From assembly GCA_963789565.1 (NCBI GenBank), contig CAWBKX010000002.1, positions 2,046,001-2,110,000 on the forward strand: a stretch of DNA of 64,000 nt, written 5' to 3'. The stretch comes from CALAGB01 sp963789565 (lineage in GTDB: Bacteria > Chloroflexota > Chloroflexia > Thermomicrobiales > Thermomicrobiaceae). This document shows positions 51,605 to 61,064 of this stretch, piece by piece; the first letter of the stretch is position 1; each line of letters begins with the position of its first letter. The notes under the pieces are model-generated. The model saw nothing but the letters and a program-made list of their open reading frames with translations, ran no database searches and was not told the origin of the DNA. The position numbers and the translations under genes were made by a program.

Positions 51605-51882
51605 ATCGCGCAGCAATCGCAGATTGATTCGAGTGATACGCAAACGTGCATGCCGCGCTTTACGCGTGCCTCGCTTCGGTCGTCGACAGATCGATGCGCG
51701 AGACGTGCTGGTAGGTAACGGAGTCCGTCGCTCGCGCCGCCCGCACTCAAATCAGCTTGATTCGCCGGCGCCATCATGCCAGCCGACTGCTCTACGGCCC
51801 GATCGCGATATCCGGCGATGGGGCCGTAGAACACTTCAGGTGTTAGTGGAGAACCTTTACCCCTTACGTGCCTCATGCAGGT

Positions 51883-51888
51883 TATAAT
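51883..51888 (+). promoter_or_regulatory. -10 element of the CGNR regulator gene
   Basis: TATAAT is a perfect -10 hexamer. The predicted transcript would start near 51895, about 53 bases before the ATG at 51948. No good -35 is visible, so the promoter may need an activator. Confidence 0.45.
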
Positions 51889-51947
51889 GGTACGTGGTAA
51901 TCTGGTCGAACGTGTGGACCCGGGTCGTTACGAGAGAGAACAGCCAT

Positions 51948-52574
51948 ATGACCGAGAACGTCCTGACCGCCGGTAACATGAAGCTCCTCGCGGGGTCGCT
52001 CTGTCTCGATTTCGCCAATACCGCCAACTGGCACAAGAGCGAGCAGCCCATCGAGCTGCTCAACACCTACCTCGATCTAATCGACTGGAGCCGCCACGCG
52101 GGTGTCCTGAATGAGCGAGAATCCGACCAACTGCTCAACGAATCCAACACCAACCCAATCGACGCGGAGGCCGTGCGTGTTCGAGCCGTGGAGCTGCGCG
52201 AAGCGATCTATCGCATCTTCACCAGCATCGCCAACGATGATCGCCCAGACGTGGAAGATCTCGAGCTGTTGAATGTGGCGCTCGGGCCGGCGTTGGCGAA
52301 CGCCCGCATCGTCGAGGGGCAGGACGGCTTCACCTGGGATTGGGCCGGTGACGAGCTCAGCCTCGATCGCATGCTCTGGCCGGTCGCGCGCTCGGCTGCC
52401 GAACTGCTCGCCTCAGCGCAGCTCAACCGGGCGCGCCAGTGTGCCGACGAGAAATGTGGCTGGCTCTTCCTCGATATGAGCCGCAATCGCAGCCGTCGCT
52501 GGTGCTCGATGGAGTATTGTGGCAACCGCAACAAAGCTCGTACCTACTACCACCGGCATCAAGCGGCGAGTTAG
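51948..52574 (+). CDS. CGNR zinc-finger regulator
   Basis: This 208-residue protein ends in the CGNR zinc finger: CADEKCGWLFLDMSRNRSRR and CSMEYCGNRNKARTYYHRH carry the four cysteines and the CGNR tetrad (about residues 165-203). The N-terminal ABATE/DUF1470-like domain opens with LCLDFANTANWHKSEQP. Such proteins are presumed stress-linked transcription factors. The ATG at 51948 follows GAGAGAA. The SDR gene converges 5 bases downstream. Palindromic sites upstream may be its operators. Confidence 0.85.
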   Translation: MTENVLTAGNMKLLAGSLCLDFANTANWHKSEQPIELLNTYLDLIDWSRHAGVLNERESDQLLNESNTNPIDAEAVRVRAVELREAIYRIFTSIANDDRPDVEDLELLNVALGPALANARIVEGQDGFTWDWAGDELSLDRMLWPVARSAAELLASAQLNRARQCADEKCGWLFLDMSRNRSRRWCSMEYCGNRNKARTYYHRHQAAS

Positions 52575-52579
52575 CCCGC

Positions 52580-53338
52580 TCAACGTCCGTAGAGCCAGCC
52601 GCCGTTGACGTGGAGCACCTCGCCATTGACATAGGCTGCGCCCGGCGACGCCAGGTAATGGACTGCCTCGGCAATGTCCTCTGGATGTCCCGGGCGTCCC
52701 ATCGGCACCTGCGCCACGGTCCGCTCGCGCCTCACGTCGGTCATGCGATCCCCGAAGAACTCGGTTCCCAGAATGACGCCGGGCGAGATGGCATTGACCG
52801 TGATGCCTTCTGGTCCGAGCGTTCCCGCCAATGAATAGGTCAGACCGACCACGCCCGCCTTGGCCGCTGAGTACATGTCGCCACCACCCCGAAAGGCGGC
52901 AATCGAGCTTAAATTGATGATGCGTCCACCGGGCCGCCGTAGTCGCGGCCCCAGCGCATGCACCATCAGGAAGGTGCCGACCAGATTGCCGGAGAGGGTC
53001 TCGTTAGCGTAGCGCGCCATCTCGAAGGTGCTGGCGTCATCGGCAATGTGCAGCGAGCCTCCGGCGTTGTTGACGAGCACGTCGACCGTCGACGCCACCT
53101 CATCCGTGATCCAGGCGACCAACGCATCGACCTGTCGCGCGTCACTCACGTCACAGACGTGCCAGAGGATCTCGCCAGTCCCGGATGACCGTAGCTCATC
53201 GGCGGCGTCCCGCAGCACCTGCTCGCGTCGGCCGCTGATCACCACTCGCTCACCATCCGTCAGGAACCGCGCGGCGATCGCCTTGCCGATCCCGGTTCCA
53301 CCACCTGTCACCACGACCACTCGTTGCGTTTGATTCAT
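52580..53338 (-). CDS. Short-chain dehydrogenase/reductase (SDR)
   Basis: This 252-residue classical SDR has the NAD(P)-binding TGGGTGIGKA (about residues 11-20) and NNAGG (about 87-91). The catalytic Ser is in INLSSIAAF, followed by MYSAAKAG with the Tyr and Lys, and PEGITVNAISPG comes after. The end VNGEVLHVNGGWLYGR is typical. AAGGAG stands about 6 bases before the ATG at 53338. A longer frame is rejected. The substrate is unknown. A palindromic operator identical in layout to one before the MarR gene precedes it. Confidence 0.92.
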   Translation of the reverse strand: MNQTQRVVVVTGGGTGIGKAIAARFLTDGERVVISGRREQVLRDAADELRSSGTGEILWHVCDVSDARQVDALVAWITDEVASTVDVLVNNAGGSLHIADDASTFEMARYANETLSGNLVGTFLMVHALGPRLRRPGGRIINLSSIAAFRGGGDMYSAAKAGVVGLTYSLAGTLGPEGITVNAISPGVILGTEFFGDRMTDVRRERTVAQVPMGRPGHPEDIAEAVHYLASPGAAYVNGEVLHVNGGWLYGR

Positions 53339-53350
53339 GCAATGCTCCTT

Positions 53351-53367
53351 ACCTTGATACTCAAGAT
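53351..53367 (-). promoter_or_regulatory. Operator upstream of the SDR gene
   Basis: ACCTTGA (53351-53357), TAC, TCAAGAT (53361-53367) is an inverted repeat with 7-base arms and one mismatch. The same layout (ATCATGA-CAC-TCAAGGT) stands at 56276-56292 before the MarR gene. It ends 12 bases before the SDR start, so binding would repress. Confidence 0.5.
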
Positions 53368-53458
53368 AGAATACCACAGAGGTGGAGCGGGAGGGTCGGT
53401 TATGGTGTGTGGAGGGTAAGTGGGATGGTTTGGCTCGTCCAACATCCCTCACTCCCGG

Positions 53459-53573
53459 CCCCTCTCCCGCGCGTACGGGAGAGGGGAGAACTTCATGGTA
53501 GTGCTTTGCTGATTCCCGCGGACACCCCTCTCCTGATCGTCGGGAGATGGTTCTCCCTTCACTGGGAAGGGAG
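53459..53573 (+). repeat. Intergenic palindromic repeats
   Basis: CCCCTCTCCCG (53459-53469) pairs perfectly with CGGGAGAGGGG (53476-53486). A second hairpin, CTCCCTTC (53553-53560) with GAAGGGAG (53566-53573), follows, and a CCCCTCTCC / GGGAGA pair lies between. They resemble dispersed REP-like palindromes. They sit between the SDR and flavoprotein genes. Confidence 0.55.
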
Positions 53574-53615
53574 TCAGTGGGATGGATCGGCCGGGGGGTG
53601 AGGGCTTATGAATCC

Positions 53616-54761
53616 CTAGGCCGAAACGCCTGCCGCGATCAGCTTCGCCGACGTGCGAACGGCGCCCGTGAACCCGAAGAAGGGTCCGAAATCCTGGCTG
53701 GCCGCCAGGCTCGTGATAAAGAGGCCCGGCACCGATGTCTGGAAATGCTCGTCGAGAACCGGGTAACCATTGGAGGTCTCGACGTCGTCGAGTAGGTTGC
53801 CCTCTGCCAGCAGCGGGATGCGACTCAAATCGACCTTATAGCCCGTGGCAAAGATGACGTGATCGACGACCGCCGACTGGCCACTGTCCAGTCGAACCTC
53901 GATTCCGCCATCCACGCCATCAACGACCTCCGCCAGCCGCGTGCGCGGCCAGACGCGCACGTCGTCACCGCGCAGCCGCTCCTCCAGCCACGGCTCGACC
54001 TTCATGCGGCCCTCGACCCACATGCGCTGCTTGATCGCCTCTTGCTCTTCCAACGGAAGGCGACGGAACCACTCGGGATCCGCGACCATCGAGCTGACCA
54101 GCGGGTTGACCCAGGACCAGTCAGCCACCGCGAAGGCCGGAGAATCGTGCCGGTGGGTGAGGTAGATCTCGGTCGCGCCCTCCTCCAGCAGGAGCGCCGC
54201 CCACTCGAAGGCGCTTTGGCGACCGCCGACGATCATGACGCGTTGCCCGGCGAACTGTGTTAGGTCCACCGCAGTGCAGGTGTGGCTGAAACGCCCGGCT
54301 GGGAGCATAGCCGCCAGATCGCTCGGAATATGCTGGAAGTACTCGAACCCCAGTGCCAGCACGACGTTGTTCGCCCGGATCGTCTGCCCGTCATCGAGCG
54401 CGACGGCGAACGACCCATGCTCCCGATCGAGACGCTGCACGCGCACATCGACGGGTGCAATCTTCTTCCGCTGCTGGAACCAACGCGCATACTCGAGATA
54501 GAAGGCTAAGGAGATCGGCAGCACCTCGGCTGGGGTCTTCCCCAATTCTCCGAGATAGGCCTCGATGGTGTCGATTCCCAGAGGATCGAGATGCCAATCA
54601 CACTCGGAGCGCAAGTACATGCCGGACGGCATGTTCGAGCTCCAGAACTCCATCGACCGGCCAACCACGTGATGATCGGTCCCATCGCCGCGTAGCTGCG
54701 CCGCCAGCGAGAGCCCGAACGGCCCAGCGCCGATGACCTGCACGTCGGTATCGGAAGCCAT
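53616..54761 (-). CDS. FAD-dependent NAD(P)H oxidoreductase, flavin-monooxygenase-like
   Basis: This 381-residue flavoprotein has the N-terminal dinucleotide motif VQVIGAGPFGLSLAAQL (about residues 8-24) and a second one in VMIVGGRQSAFEWAALL (about 171-187). FATGYKVDLSRI lies near the C-terminus. This two-Rossmann layout fits class B monooxygenase-like or pyridine-nucleotide oxidoreductases. The ATG at 54761 follows AGAGGAG. An in-frame upstream start is rejected. The substrate is unknown. The thiolase gene lies about 140 bases upstream, but nothing proves a shared pathway. Confidence 0.85.
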   Translation of the reverse strand: MASDTDVQVIGAGPFGLSLAAQLRGDGTDHHVVGRSMEFWSSNMPSGMYLRSECDWHLDPLGIDTIEAYLGELGKTPAEVLPISLAFYLEYARWFQQRKKIAPVDVRVQRLDREHGSFAVALDDGQTIRANNVVLALGFEYFQHIPSDLAAMLPAGRFSHTCTAVDLTQFAGQRVMIVGGRQSAFEWAALLLEEGATEIYLTHRHDSPAFAVADWSWVNPLVSSMVADPEWFRRLPLEEQEAIKQRMWVEGRMKVEPWLEERLRGDDVRVWPRTRLAEVVDGVDGGIEVRLDSGQSAVVDHVIFATGYKVDLSRIPLLAEGNLLDDVETSNGYPVLDEHFQTSVPGLFITSLAASQDFGPFFGFTGAVRTSAKLIAAGVSA

Positions 54762-54901
54762 CTTCGCTGCTCCTCTTTCCACACGACCGATTGTTTGACG
54801 TTTCTGTCGCTACCGCGGGATGCCTAAAGATTGACTCGTATCGTCGCTACCCGTAGGGGCGACTGAAATCAGAACAATGGACCATCGGTATGCAACGCGC
54901 T

Positions 54902-56113
54902 CTAGTTCACGCGCTCCACGGCGAGTGCGACGGCTTCGCCTCCGCCGAGGCAGAGTCCCGCGATACCACGCCGCAGCCCGCGGGCTTCGAGCGCATACAG
55001 CAGCGTGGTCAGGAGGCGAGCGCCGGTCGCGCCGAGCGGATGACCGAGCGCAATGGCACCGCCGTTGACGTTCACTTTGTTCCAGTCCCAGCCGCTGTCC
55101 GCCAGCGCCCGACCGTTGGCCAGCACCTGAGCCGCGAACGCTTCGTTCAGTTCGATCAGGTCAACGTCGTCGAGCCTCCAACCGACTCGCTCCAGCAAAC
55201 GCGGGATGGCCAGCGCGGGAGCGGCGAAGATGCGCTTCGGTTCCACGGCAGCCTGCGAATAACCCGCGATACGCGCCAGTGGAAGGGCGCCAAGCTCGCG
55301 CGCCTTCGCTTCGCTGGCAACCACGACCGCAGCCGCCGCGTCGTTCAAGCCAGGTGCATTCCCAGCTGTTACGCGGCCGCCGATCGCGAACGCAGGTTTG
55401 AGCACGGACAGCGCTTCAAGCGAGGTATCTCGACGCGGAGACTCGTCGACGTTGACGGTCGTCTCCCGCCCTCGTCGGTCTCGTACCGACACCGGGACGA
55501 TCTCGTTGCTGAATCGCCCTTCGTCGATGGCCGCGATGGCCTTGCGCTGGCTCTCGAACGCGTAGCGGTCCATCTCCTCACGACTGATTCCGAACTCGTC
55601 GGCAATGTACTCGGCGGCGTTCCCCATGGCCCAATCTTCGAAGGCGCACCAGAGGCCATCGACGACCAGCGCGTCTTTCATCTCGACGTTGCCATAGCGC
55701 AGCTGGTTCAAGCGTCCGTGGACGAGGTGTGGTGCCTGGCTCATACTCTCGACGCCACCCGCGACGAAGAGATTGCCGTCTCCCGCACGAATGGCTTGTG
55801 CCGCCAGCATCACACTCTTGAGGCTGGCCCCACAGACTTTGTTGACGGTCATGGCGCCCACGCTGACGGGAAGCGCTGCGCCGATCGCGCACTGCCGAGC
55901 AATGTTCTGCCCGAGGCCGGCCGAGACGACGTTTCCCAAAATGACCTCGTCGATTTCGCTCGGATCGGAAAGACGCGCACGCTCGACGGCGCTCCGAATG
56001 GCGATCGCGCCGAGCTGCGCGGCCGATACCGAGCTGAGCGCGCCCTGGAGCTTGCCGACCGGAGTCCGAGCGGCGCTCAAGATGACCGCCGAATCAGGTG
56101 TTGTTGCAGGCAC
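54902..56113 (-). CDS. Acetyl-CoA acetyltransferase (thiolase)
   Basis: This 403-residue thiolase joins or splits acyl-CoA units. The nucleophilic Cys is C94 in VNKVCGASLKS. The catalytic His is in GGAIALGHPLGATGAR, and the second Cys is in LCLGGGEAVAL near the C-terminus. Length and domain order are those of degradative or biosynthetic acetoacetyl-CoA thiolases. The start is a GTG at 56113 after GGGAG. It is divergent from the MarR regulator gene 210 bases away, which may control it. Confidence 0.93.
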   Translation of the reverse strand: MPATTPDSAVILSAARTPVGKLQGALSSVSAAQLGAIAIRSAVERARLSDPSEIDEVILGNVVSAGLGQNIARQCAIGAALPVSVGAMTVNKVCGASLKSVMLAAQAIRAGDGNLFVAGGVESMSQAPHLVHGRLNQLRYGNVEMKDALVVDGLWCAFEDWAMGNAAEYIADEFGISREEMDRYAFESQRKAIAAIDEGRFSNEIVPVSVRDRRGRETTVNVDESPRRDTSLEALSVLKPAFAIGGRVTAGNAPGLNDAAAAVVVASEAKARELGALPLARIAGYSQAAVEPKRIFAAPALAIPRLLERVGWRLDDVDLIELNEAFAAQVLANGRALADSGWDWNKVNVNGGAIALGHPLGATGARLLTTLLYALEARGLRRGIAGLCLGGGEAVALAVERVN

Positions 56114-56275
56114 GGTTCGAATCTCCCTTATTTCGGCTGCGCTCAGGCGACGAACCCGCCGGCTCGCACCGGAGCAGATTCATAAGATCCTTGTGCGCCC
56201 ATCTTACATGAGGTGCGGACCCGCGACTCCGCCCAATCGTTCCACATAAGCCACCGTTGTTGTCCGTCGTCGATT

Positions 56276-56292
56276 ATCATGACACTCAAGGT
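56276..56292 (+). promoter_or_regulatory. Operator upstream of the MarR gene
   Basis: ATCATGA (56276-56282), CAC, TCAAGGT (56286-56292) is a dyad with three-base spacing like that before the SDR gene at 53351. It lies in the divergent MarR-thiolase region, 32 bases before the MarR start, and fits autorepression. Confidence 0.45.
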
Positions 56293-56323
56293 AGCGAGCA
56301 TGTGGGGAAGGGATAGCCGGAAC

Positions 56324-56854
56324 ATGACCAACGAGCCACCCGACGAGCAGGTCCAGGAGGATTCGGTCGAGCGCGACGCGGTTCGATGGCTGGCGGAGCT
56401 ACCCGGCGTGGACGCGGGGGTCGAGATGATCCATATGCGTTTGAAGCGGCTGGCACAGGAGACGGCTCGCATGCTCGCCACGATCGCGCGGCATCACGGA
56501 CTGTCGGTCGGGGATTGGGAGACGCTTTCGGTGTTGCGTCGCTCGGGCGAACCCTACGTCCGGACGCCCTCCGAGCTAATGCAGGCGCTGGGGGTGACCT
56601 CCGGCACGATCAGCGTGCGCATCGAACGCCTGATCCAAGCGGGTCTACTCGAGCCAGCCAATAACGGTGACGACGGTCGCTCGCGCCCGGTCCGTTTGAC
56701 CGAGGAAGGCGCGCGACGCTGGAGCGCGGCGACCGCTGAGCGGACATCGTTCGAGTCAAAGCTTTTCGATCGGGCGCTCAGTCCAGAGGAGATTCCGTAC
56801 CTCAACCTCCTGCTCGCTTCCCTCCTCGCTGAGATGGAAACCAGCGCGGGTTGA
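56324..56854 (+). CDS. MarR family transcriptional regulator
   Basis: This 176-residue protein has a central winged helix (about residues 70-140: LSVGDWETLSVLRRSGEPYV, PSELMQALGVTSGTISVRIERL, DGRSRPVRLTEEGARRW) between dimerisation helices. It resembles the longer MarR group with an acidic N-terminal extension. The start is not certain. ATG at 56324 is chosen, with ATG at 56300 as an alternative. It probably represses its own gene and, from a matching operator, the SDR gene. The effector is unknown. Confidence 0.87.
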   Translation: MTNEPPDEQVQEDSVERDAVRWLAELPGVDAGVEMIHMRLKRLAQETARMLATIARHHGLSVGDWETLSVLRRSGEPYVRTPSELMQALGVTSGTISVRIERLIQAGLLEPANNGDDGRSRPVRLTEEGARRWSAATAERTSFESKLFDRALSPEEIPYLNLLLASLLAEMETSAG

Positions 56855-56937
56855 GCTTCGATCGATTGACAGTGGGTGTGCCAGATTCTATGGTGAAGCC
56901 GCGATCAGCAGCTTCATGAGTCAGGGAGCGTAGTAAC

Positions 56938-57318
56938 ATGGCAATCGTTTCGGTCCGCTACATTGTTCATGACGTGGACGCCGCCATCGACTTCTACGCG
57001 ACGCATCTCGGCTTTCGCGTCGAGATGCATCCGGCGCCCAACTTCGCCATGCTCTTTCGAGGTGATCTACGCTTGCTGTTGAGCGCTCCCGGCGGTCAGG
57101 GCGGTGGCTCTCAAGGCACACCCGATGGCCGACTGCCGGAGCCGGGAGGCTGGAATCGCTTCGAGATCGAGGTCGACGATTTGGACGCCACCGTCGAGAC
57201 GCTGCGTCAGGCCGGTGTGACGTTCCGCAACGAGATCGTCAACGGCATTGGCGGCCGCCAGATCCTGGTCGAGGATCCGTCCGGCAATCCGGTCGAGCTG
57301 TTTCAGTCGCATCATTGA
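56938..57318 (+). CDS. VOC superfamily (glyoxalase-like) protein
   Basis: This 126-residue protein has the paired beta-alpha-beta-beta-beta units of the vicinal oxygen chelate fold. The first unit is VSVRYIVHDVDAAIDFYATHLGF and the second is WNRFEIEVDDLDATVETL, ending in EDPSGNPVELFQS. The metal-ligand Glu candidate is in NPVELF and a His is in YIVHDV. GGGAG stands about 9 bases before the ATG. The function could be isomerase, dioxygenase or resistance-like binding. None can be chosen. Confidence 0.87.
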   Translation: MAIVSVRYIVHDVDAAIDFYATHLGFRVEMHPAPNFAMLFRGDLRLLLSAPGGQGGGSQGTPDGRLPEPGGWNRFEIEVDDLDATVETLRQAGVTFRNEIVNGIGGRQILVEDPSGNPVELFQSHH

Positions 57319-57460
57319 ACCCCGTGACCTCAACGCCGTGAGCTCGCGCCGCGTCCTCTTCACGGCGACATCCAGCGCATGTGCCCAGACGACAGTCCCC
57401 GTCGCCTGCTGTAGACTGCCGGCAAGCAAACAGCACATATGGAAAAGGCTGGGGGTAGAG

Positions 57461-59638
57461 GTGGTCTGGAGTCAGACTGACTGGCGCGGCAGCGGTACGA
57501 TCACGCCGGACGAGCCGGTAGTATCGGCGCAACTTGGAACGTGGACCGTCGAGTATACGGTTGGCGTCTCCGGCATCGACGATGGCGGTCGCATCCGGCT
57601 CGCCTTCCGCAGCGTCACCGACTGGGCCACGCCGCAGTTTAGCGACCCGCAAGCCGAGAACTACGTCACGGTACATGCCTCGCGCCCGGTCACGCTCACG
57701 CCCAGCTATGCCCTCGGCGGCATTCGCCCCTGGACCAAGACGATCACCGTCGGTGTCAGCAGCGGCGCATTGGCACGCGGCGACCGCGTCCGGATCGTCC
57801 TGGGCGATACGCTCTCCGGCGGACCCGGCATGCGCGCGCAGACCTATCCACAGAGCTTCTTCCACTTCAAGCTGCAGATCGATCCGTTCGGCACCGGCCT
57901 CTACGAACATGTGGCCGACGTCGGCTTTTCAGTCATTGGCGGCCGCGCCACGCAGCTCGTAAGCGTCGCACCGAGCGACGTGGTCGCGGGCGAGCAAAGC
58001 TGGCTGCAGGTCCGCGCGCTGGATGCCTGGGGTAATCCCGATCCCAACTACTTGGGCACGATGCGCTTCTCCGGCGACGTACCCGATGGTGCACCCTCCA
58101 GTTTCACCTTCAGCGAGCAGGACGCCGGGGTGCATCGTTTCGAGAACCTGCGCTTTCAGGGATCCGGAGTGCTGCGCGTCACGGTGACCGATGATGCCGG
58201 TCTGAGCGCAACCAGCAACCCGATTCGCTGTCATGACGAGGCGCCGTCGCACCGCAGCTATTGGGCCGATCTGCACGGACAGACCGAGGAAACGGTCGGC
58301 ACTGGCTCGATTCCCGAATATTTCCGCTACGCGCGCGACATCGCCGCGGTCGACGCCACCGCCCACTCCGCCAACGACTTCCAGATCACGGCGGAGGTCT
58401 ACCGGCAGCTACGCCAGAACGCCGAGCACTTCTACGAACCGGGGCGCTTCGTCACCTTCCACGGCTACGAATGGTCGGGTAACACGCCAGCCGGTGGCGA
58501 TCACAACGTCTACTACCTCGGCGACGGCCCGATCCGCCGCTCCAGCCACACCGAAGTCGACGACAAGAGCGACGTCGAAACCGACTGTTATCCGATCGAC
58601 CGGCTCTACACCGCCAACGCCGGCCGTCACGACGTGATCATCACGCCTCACATTGGCGGACGACGCGCCAGCCTGGACTATCACGATCCGTCCCTCGAGC
58701 CGGCCATCGAGATCGCTTCGCAGTGGGGCCGCTTCGAGTGGTTTGCCCGCGAAGCGCTCGAACGAGGCATGCGCGTCGCCTTCATCGGCGGATCCGACGA
58801 TCACAGCGGCCGGCCCGGCTGGAGCGCATCCACGCTGGCGCATCACGGCGTGCGTGGCGGCCTCACCGCCAATGTGGCCAGTGAGCTCACACGTGAGGGC
58901 ATCTGGGAAGCGCTCAAAGTCCGGCGCTGCTACGGCACCAGCGGCCCGCGCATCGTACTCGACGTGACGGTCGATGGCCACCCGATGGGCTCCGAGCCGA
59001 ACCTGAGCGGCACACCCGAGATCGCGGTCCGCGCGCTCGGCACGGCACCCATCGATACCATCGAGCTGCGACGCGGACAGGAAACGATCTACACCCATTC
59101 ATCGCTGCCCGTGCCGCAGGCCGACGAGCCCTGGCGTGTGCGCTTCGCCTGGCGCGGCGCTCGCAACCGGGATCGTACCCGTGATCTGGATTGGACCGGT
59201 GGTCTGACCGTCTGGAACGGCCGGATCACTTTAGTCGAGAATTACGCCATCGACAACCCGCGCGACGGTGTGATCGACTGGGATGCTGCACGCGTCAGCT
59301 GGCGCAGCCACACTTGCGGCGACTGGGACGGCGTGATCGTCGAGCTCGACGGCGATGACGCGACGCGCCTCGAGTTCGACTCACCCACGATGCGCTTCAG
59401 CTGCACCCTCTCCGACCTGGCAAGTGGACCGAACGAGCATCGTGGTCTGGGCCTGGAGCAGCAGGTGGTCGTGCGGCGGCTGGCGCACCGTTCCGGTCCG
59501 AGCGACGTCTCCTTCACCTGGCGCGACGAGTCGCCCGTCGACGAACTCAACCCGTATTGGATCTGGCTCACTCAATCCGATGGAGAGCTTGCCTGGAGTA
59601 CACCTGTCTACGCGACCTGGTCGCCCACGACCAGCTGA
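57461..59638 (+). CDS. DUF3604 family protein
   Basis: This protein of about 725 residues has an N-terminal beta-sandwich (about residues 1-260). A PHP-like metal-dependent hydrolase domain follows, with YWADLHGQTEETVGTGS, YARDIAAVDATAHSANDFQ, FHGYEWSGNTPAGGDHNVY, HDVIITPHIGG and FIGGSDDHSGRPG. The His and Asp residues would bind metals. A beta-rich C-terminal part ends it. The GTG at 57461 is the first plausible start after the VOC gene, though its ribosome site is weak. No signal peptide is visible. The reaction of the family is not established. A FAD oxidoreductase gene follows about 110 bases later. Confidence 0.82.
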   Translation: MVWSQTDWRGSGTITPDEPVVSAQLGTWTVEYTVGVSGIDDGGRIRLAFRSVTDWATPQFSDPQAENYVTVHASRPVTLTPSYALGGIRPWTKTITVGVSSGALARGDRVRIVLGDTLSGGPGMRAQTYPQSFFHFKLQIDPFGTGLYEHVADVGFSVIGGRATQLVSVAPSDVVAGEQSWLQVRALDAWGNPDPNYLGTMRFSGDVPDGAPSSFTFSEQDAGVHRFENLRFQGSGVLRVTVTDDAGLSATSNPIRCHDEAPSHRSYWADLHGQTEETVGTGSIPEYFRYARDIAAVDATAHSANDFQITAEVYRQLRQNAEHFYEPGRFVTFHGYEWSGNTPAGGDHNVYYLGDGPIRRSSHTEVDDKSDVETDCYPIDRLYTANAGRHDVIITPHIGGRRASLDYHDPSLEPAIEIASQWGRFEWFAREALERGMRVAFIGGSDDHSGRPGWSASTLAHHGVRGGLTANVASELTREGIWEALKVRRCYGTSGPRIVLDVTVDGHPMGSEPNLSGTPEIAVRALGTAPIDTIELRRGQETIYTHSSLPVPQADEPWRVRFAWRGARNRDRTRDLDWTGGLTVWNGRITLVENYAIDNPRDGVIDWDAARVSWRSHTCGDWDGVIVELDGDDATRLEFDSPTMRFSCTLSDLASGPNEHRGLGLEQQVVVRRLAHRSGPSDVSFTWRDESPVDELNPYWIWLTQSDGELAWSTPVYATWSPTTS

Positions 59639-59747
59639 ACCGAGTACAGGTGGCGCGAACGCTCGAGGCTCACTAGAGTTCACACCTGACGTGCTCCACC
59701 CGAGCTCGGGCGGAGCAGATCTCCGGAGAGTTGGGGGAGACAACCGC

Positions 59748-61064
59748 ATGACGTCTCGACGGTGGGTTCGCTGGGCAGAGGTGAGCGCGGCCATCGCGGC
59801 GATTCCGCTGACGATGAAGCGGCTTCATCTGCATCACCCGTCGATCCTGGCGGAGCCCGAGCGGACCACCAGCTACTGGATGGCCACCATCCCGGACCCA
59901 CCCCATTTCGCCCCCCTGCATGAGGACGTGGAGGTCGACATAGCGGTGGTCGGCGGCGGCTTCACCGGGCTGGCCATCGCCTACTATCTCAAGCTGGGTG
60001 ATCCATCCCTGCGGGTGGCACTGCTCGAGTCGCAACGCCTGGGCTCCGGATCCAGCTCGCGCAACTCGGGCGCGGTGGCACCTCGCTTCCGCGGACAGGA
60101 TCCCAGCGATGCCTCGCGGGCGGCCTACGACCTCCTCAAGCGCTTCGCCGCCAAAGAGGAGATCGACTTCGATCTACGCGAGTCGGAGCCAGCCATCTAC
60201 CTGCATCACCGGCCGCCGCGCGGCACGAATCCCGACATCATCGGCGAGAAGCTGGCGCGGGAGATCGGCTCCCGTTTCTACGTAGCGGCCGACGTGACCA
60301 CCACAAACTCGGTCCATCCCGGCAAGCTGGTAGCTGGACTGATCCAGGCCGCATCACGAGCCGGGGTCCAGCTCTACGAGCACTCGCCGGTCGTCTCCAT
60401 CGATCACTCGGAGCCATTGACGTTGACCACCCCGCGCGGCCGCCTGCGAGCCCGCGACGTGGCGCTGGCGACCAACGCCTACACCCAGCAGCTCGGCATC
60501 GCCGACGACTTGCTTCTGACCATGCACCACCGAGTCATGGTTACCCGTCCGTTGACGCCCAGCGAATGGGAGATGAGCGGGCTGGAGCGCTGGCCCCTCC
60601 GCTTCGAGGTGGGTGGCTACACCACCAACACCGTTCGCTCCACCCCTGACCGGCGCTTCTTCTTCCGTCACGTCCTGGGGCACCGTGCCTATGAGGCGCC
60701 CGATTGGGAGATCGACGGTCGCGCGCGCAAGGCGGGCATGGAAACCATGCTGCGCCGCTATCCCTGGCTCGAGGGCGTGCCGATCGAGTTCGAGTGGCAT
60801 GGCCTGACGGCTCGCACGCGCGACTGGTGGCCCGTGAGTGGTCAGATCGACGAACATCTCTACATCGCCGCCGGTTACAACGGCTCGGGCGTCATGCCGA
60901 CGCATTTCTTCGGTTATCTCCTGGCTCAGCGCATGTTGGGCATTGAGGATCGCCGCTACGCTCTCTTCCGCCCTCCTGAAACGCACCGGCGCATTCCCGG
61001 CAAGCTGCTGCGACATTTCGCCTTCCAGGGCTGGATCAACTTTCGGAGGCTGCGCGATGGCTGA
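59748..61064 (+). CDS. FAD-dependent amino-acid oxidase-like protein (DadA-like)
   Basis: This 438-residue DAO-family flavoprotein has the dinucleotide motif IAVVGGGFTGLAIAYYL (about residues 66-82), followed by LLESQRLGSGSSSRNSGAVA, which matches the DadA/GlcD-like FAD loop. The closing YIAAGYNGSGVMPTHFFGYLLA is the second FAD contact. GGGGGAGA stands 8 bases before the ATG at 59748. About 45 residues precede the domain and are not a standard signal. It overlaps the HAD phosphatase gene by 8 bases, so the two are co-translated. The substrate is probably an amine or amino acid. Confidence 0.85.
   Translation: MTSRRWVRWAEVSAAIAAIPLTMKRLHLHHPSILAEPERTTSYWMATIPDPPHFAPLHEDVEVDIAVVGGGFTGLAIAYYLKLGDPSLRVALLESQRLGSGSSSRNSGAVAPRFRGQDPSDASRAAYDLLKRFAAKEEIDFDLRESEPAIYLHHRPPRGTNPDIIGEKLAREIGSRFYVAADVTTTNSVHPGKLVAGLIQAASRAGVQLYEHSPVVSIDHSEPLTLTTPRGRLRARDVALATNAYTQQLGIADDLLLTMHHRVMVTRPLTPSEWEMSGLERWPLRFEVGGYTTNTVRSTPDRRFFFRHVLGHRAYEAPDWEIDGRARKAGMETMLRRYPWLEGVPIEFEWHGLTARTRDWWPVSGQIDEHLYIAAGYNGSGVMPTHFFGYLLAQRMLGIEDRRYALFRPPETHRRIPGKLLRHFAFQGWINFRRLRDG

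Noticed and set aside
51562..51876. A 104-residue minus-strand frame between the palindromic sites and the CGNR gene
   Set aside because: No ribosome site, no family resemblance, and it overlaps the promoter region.
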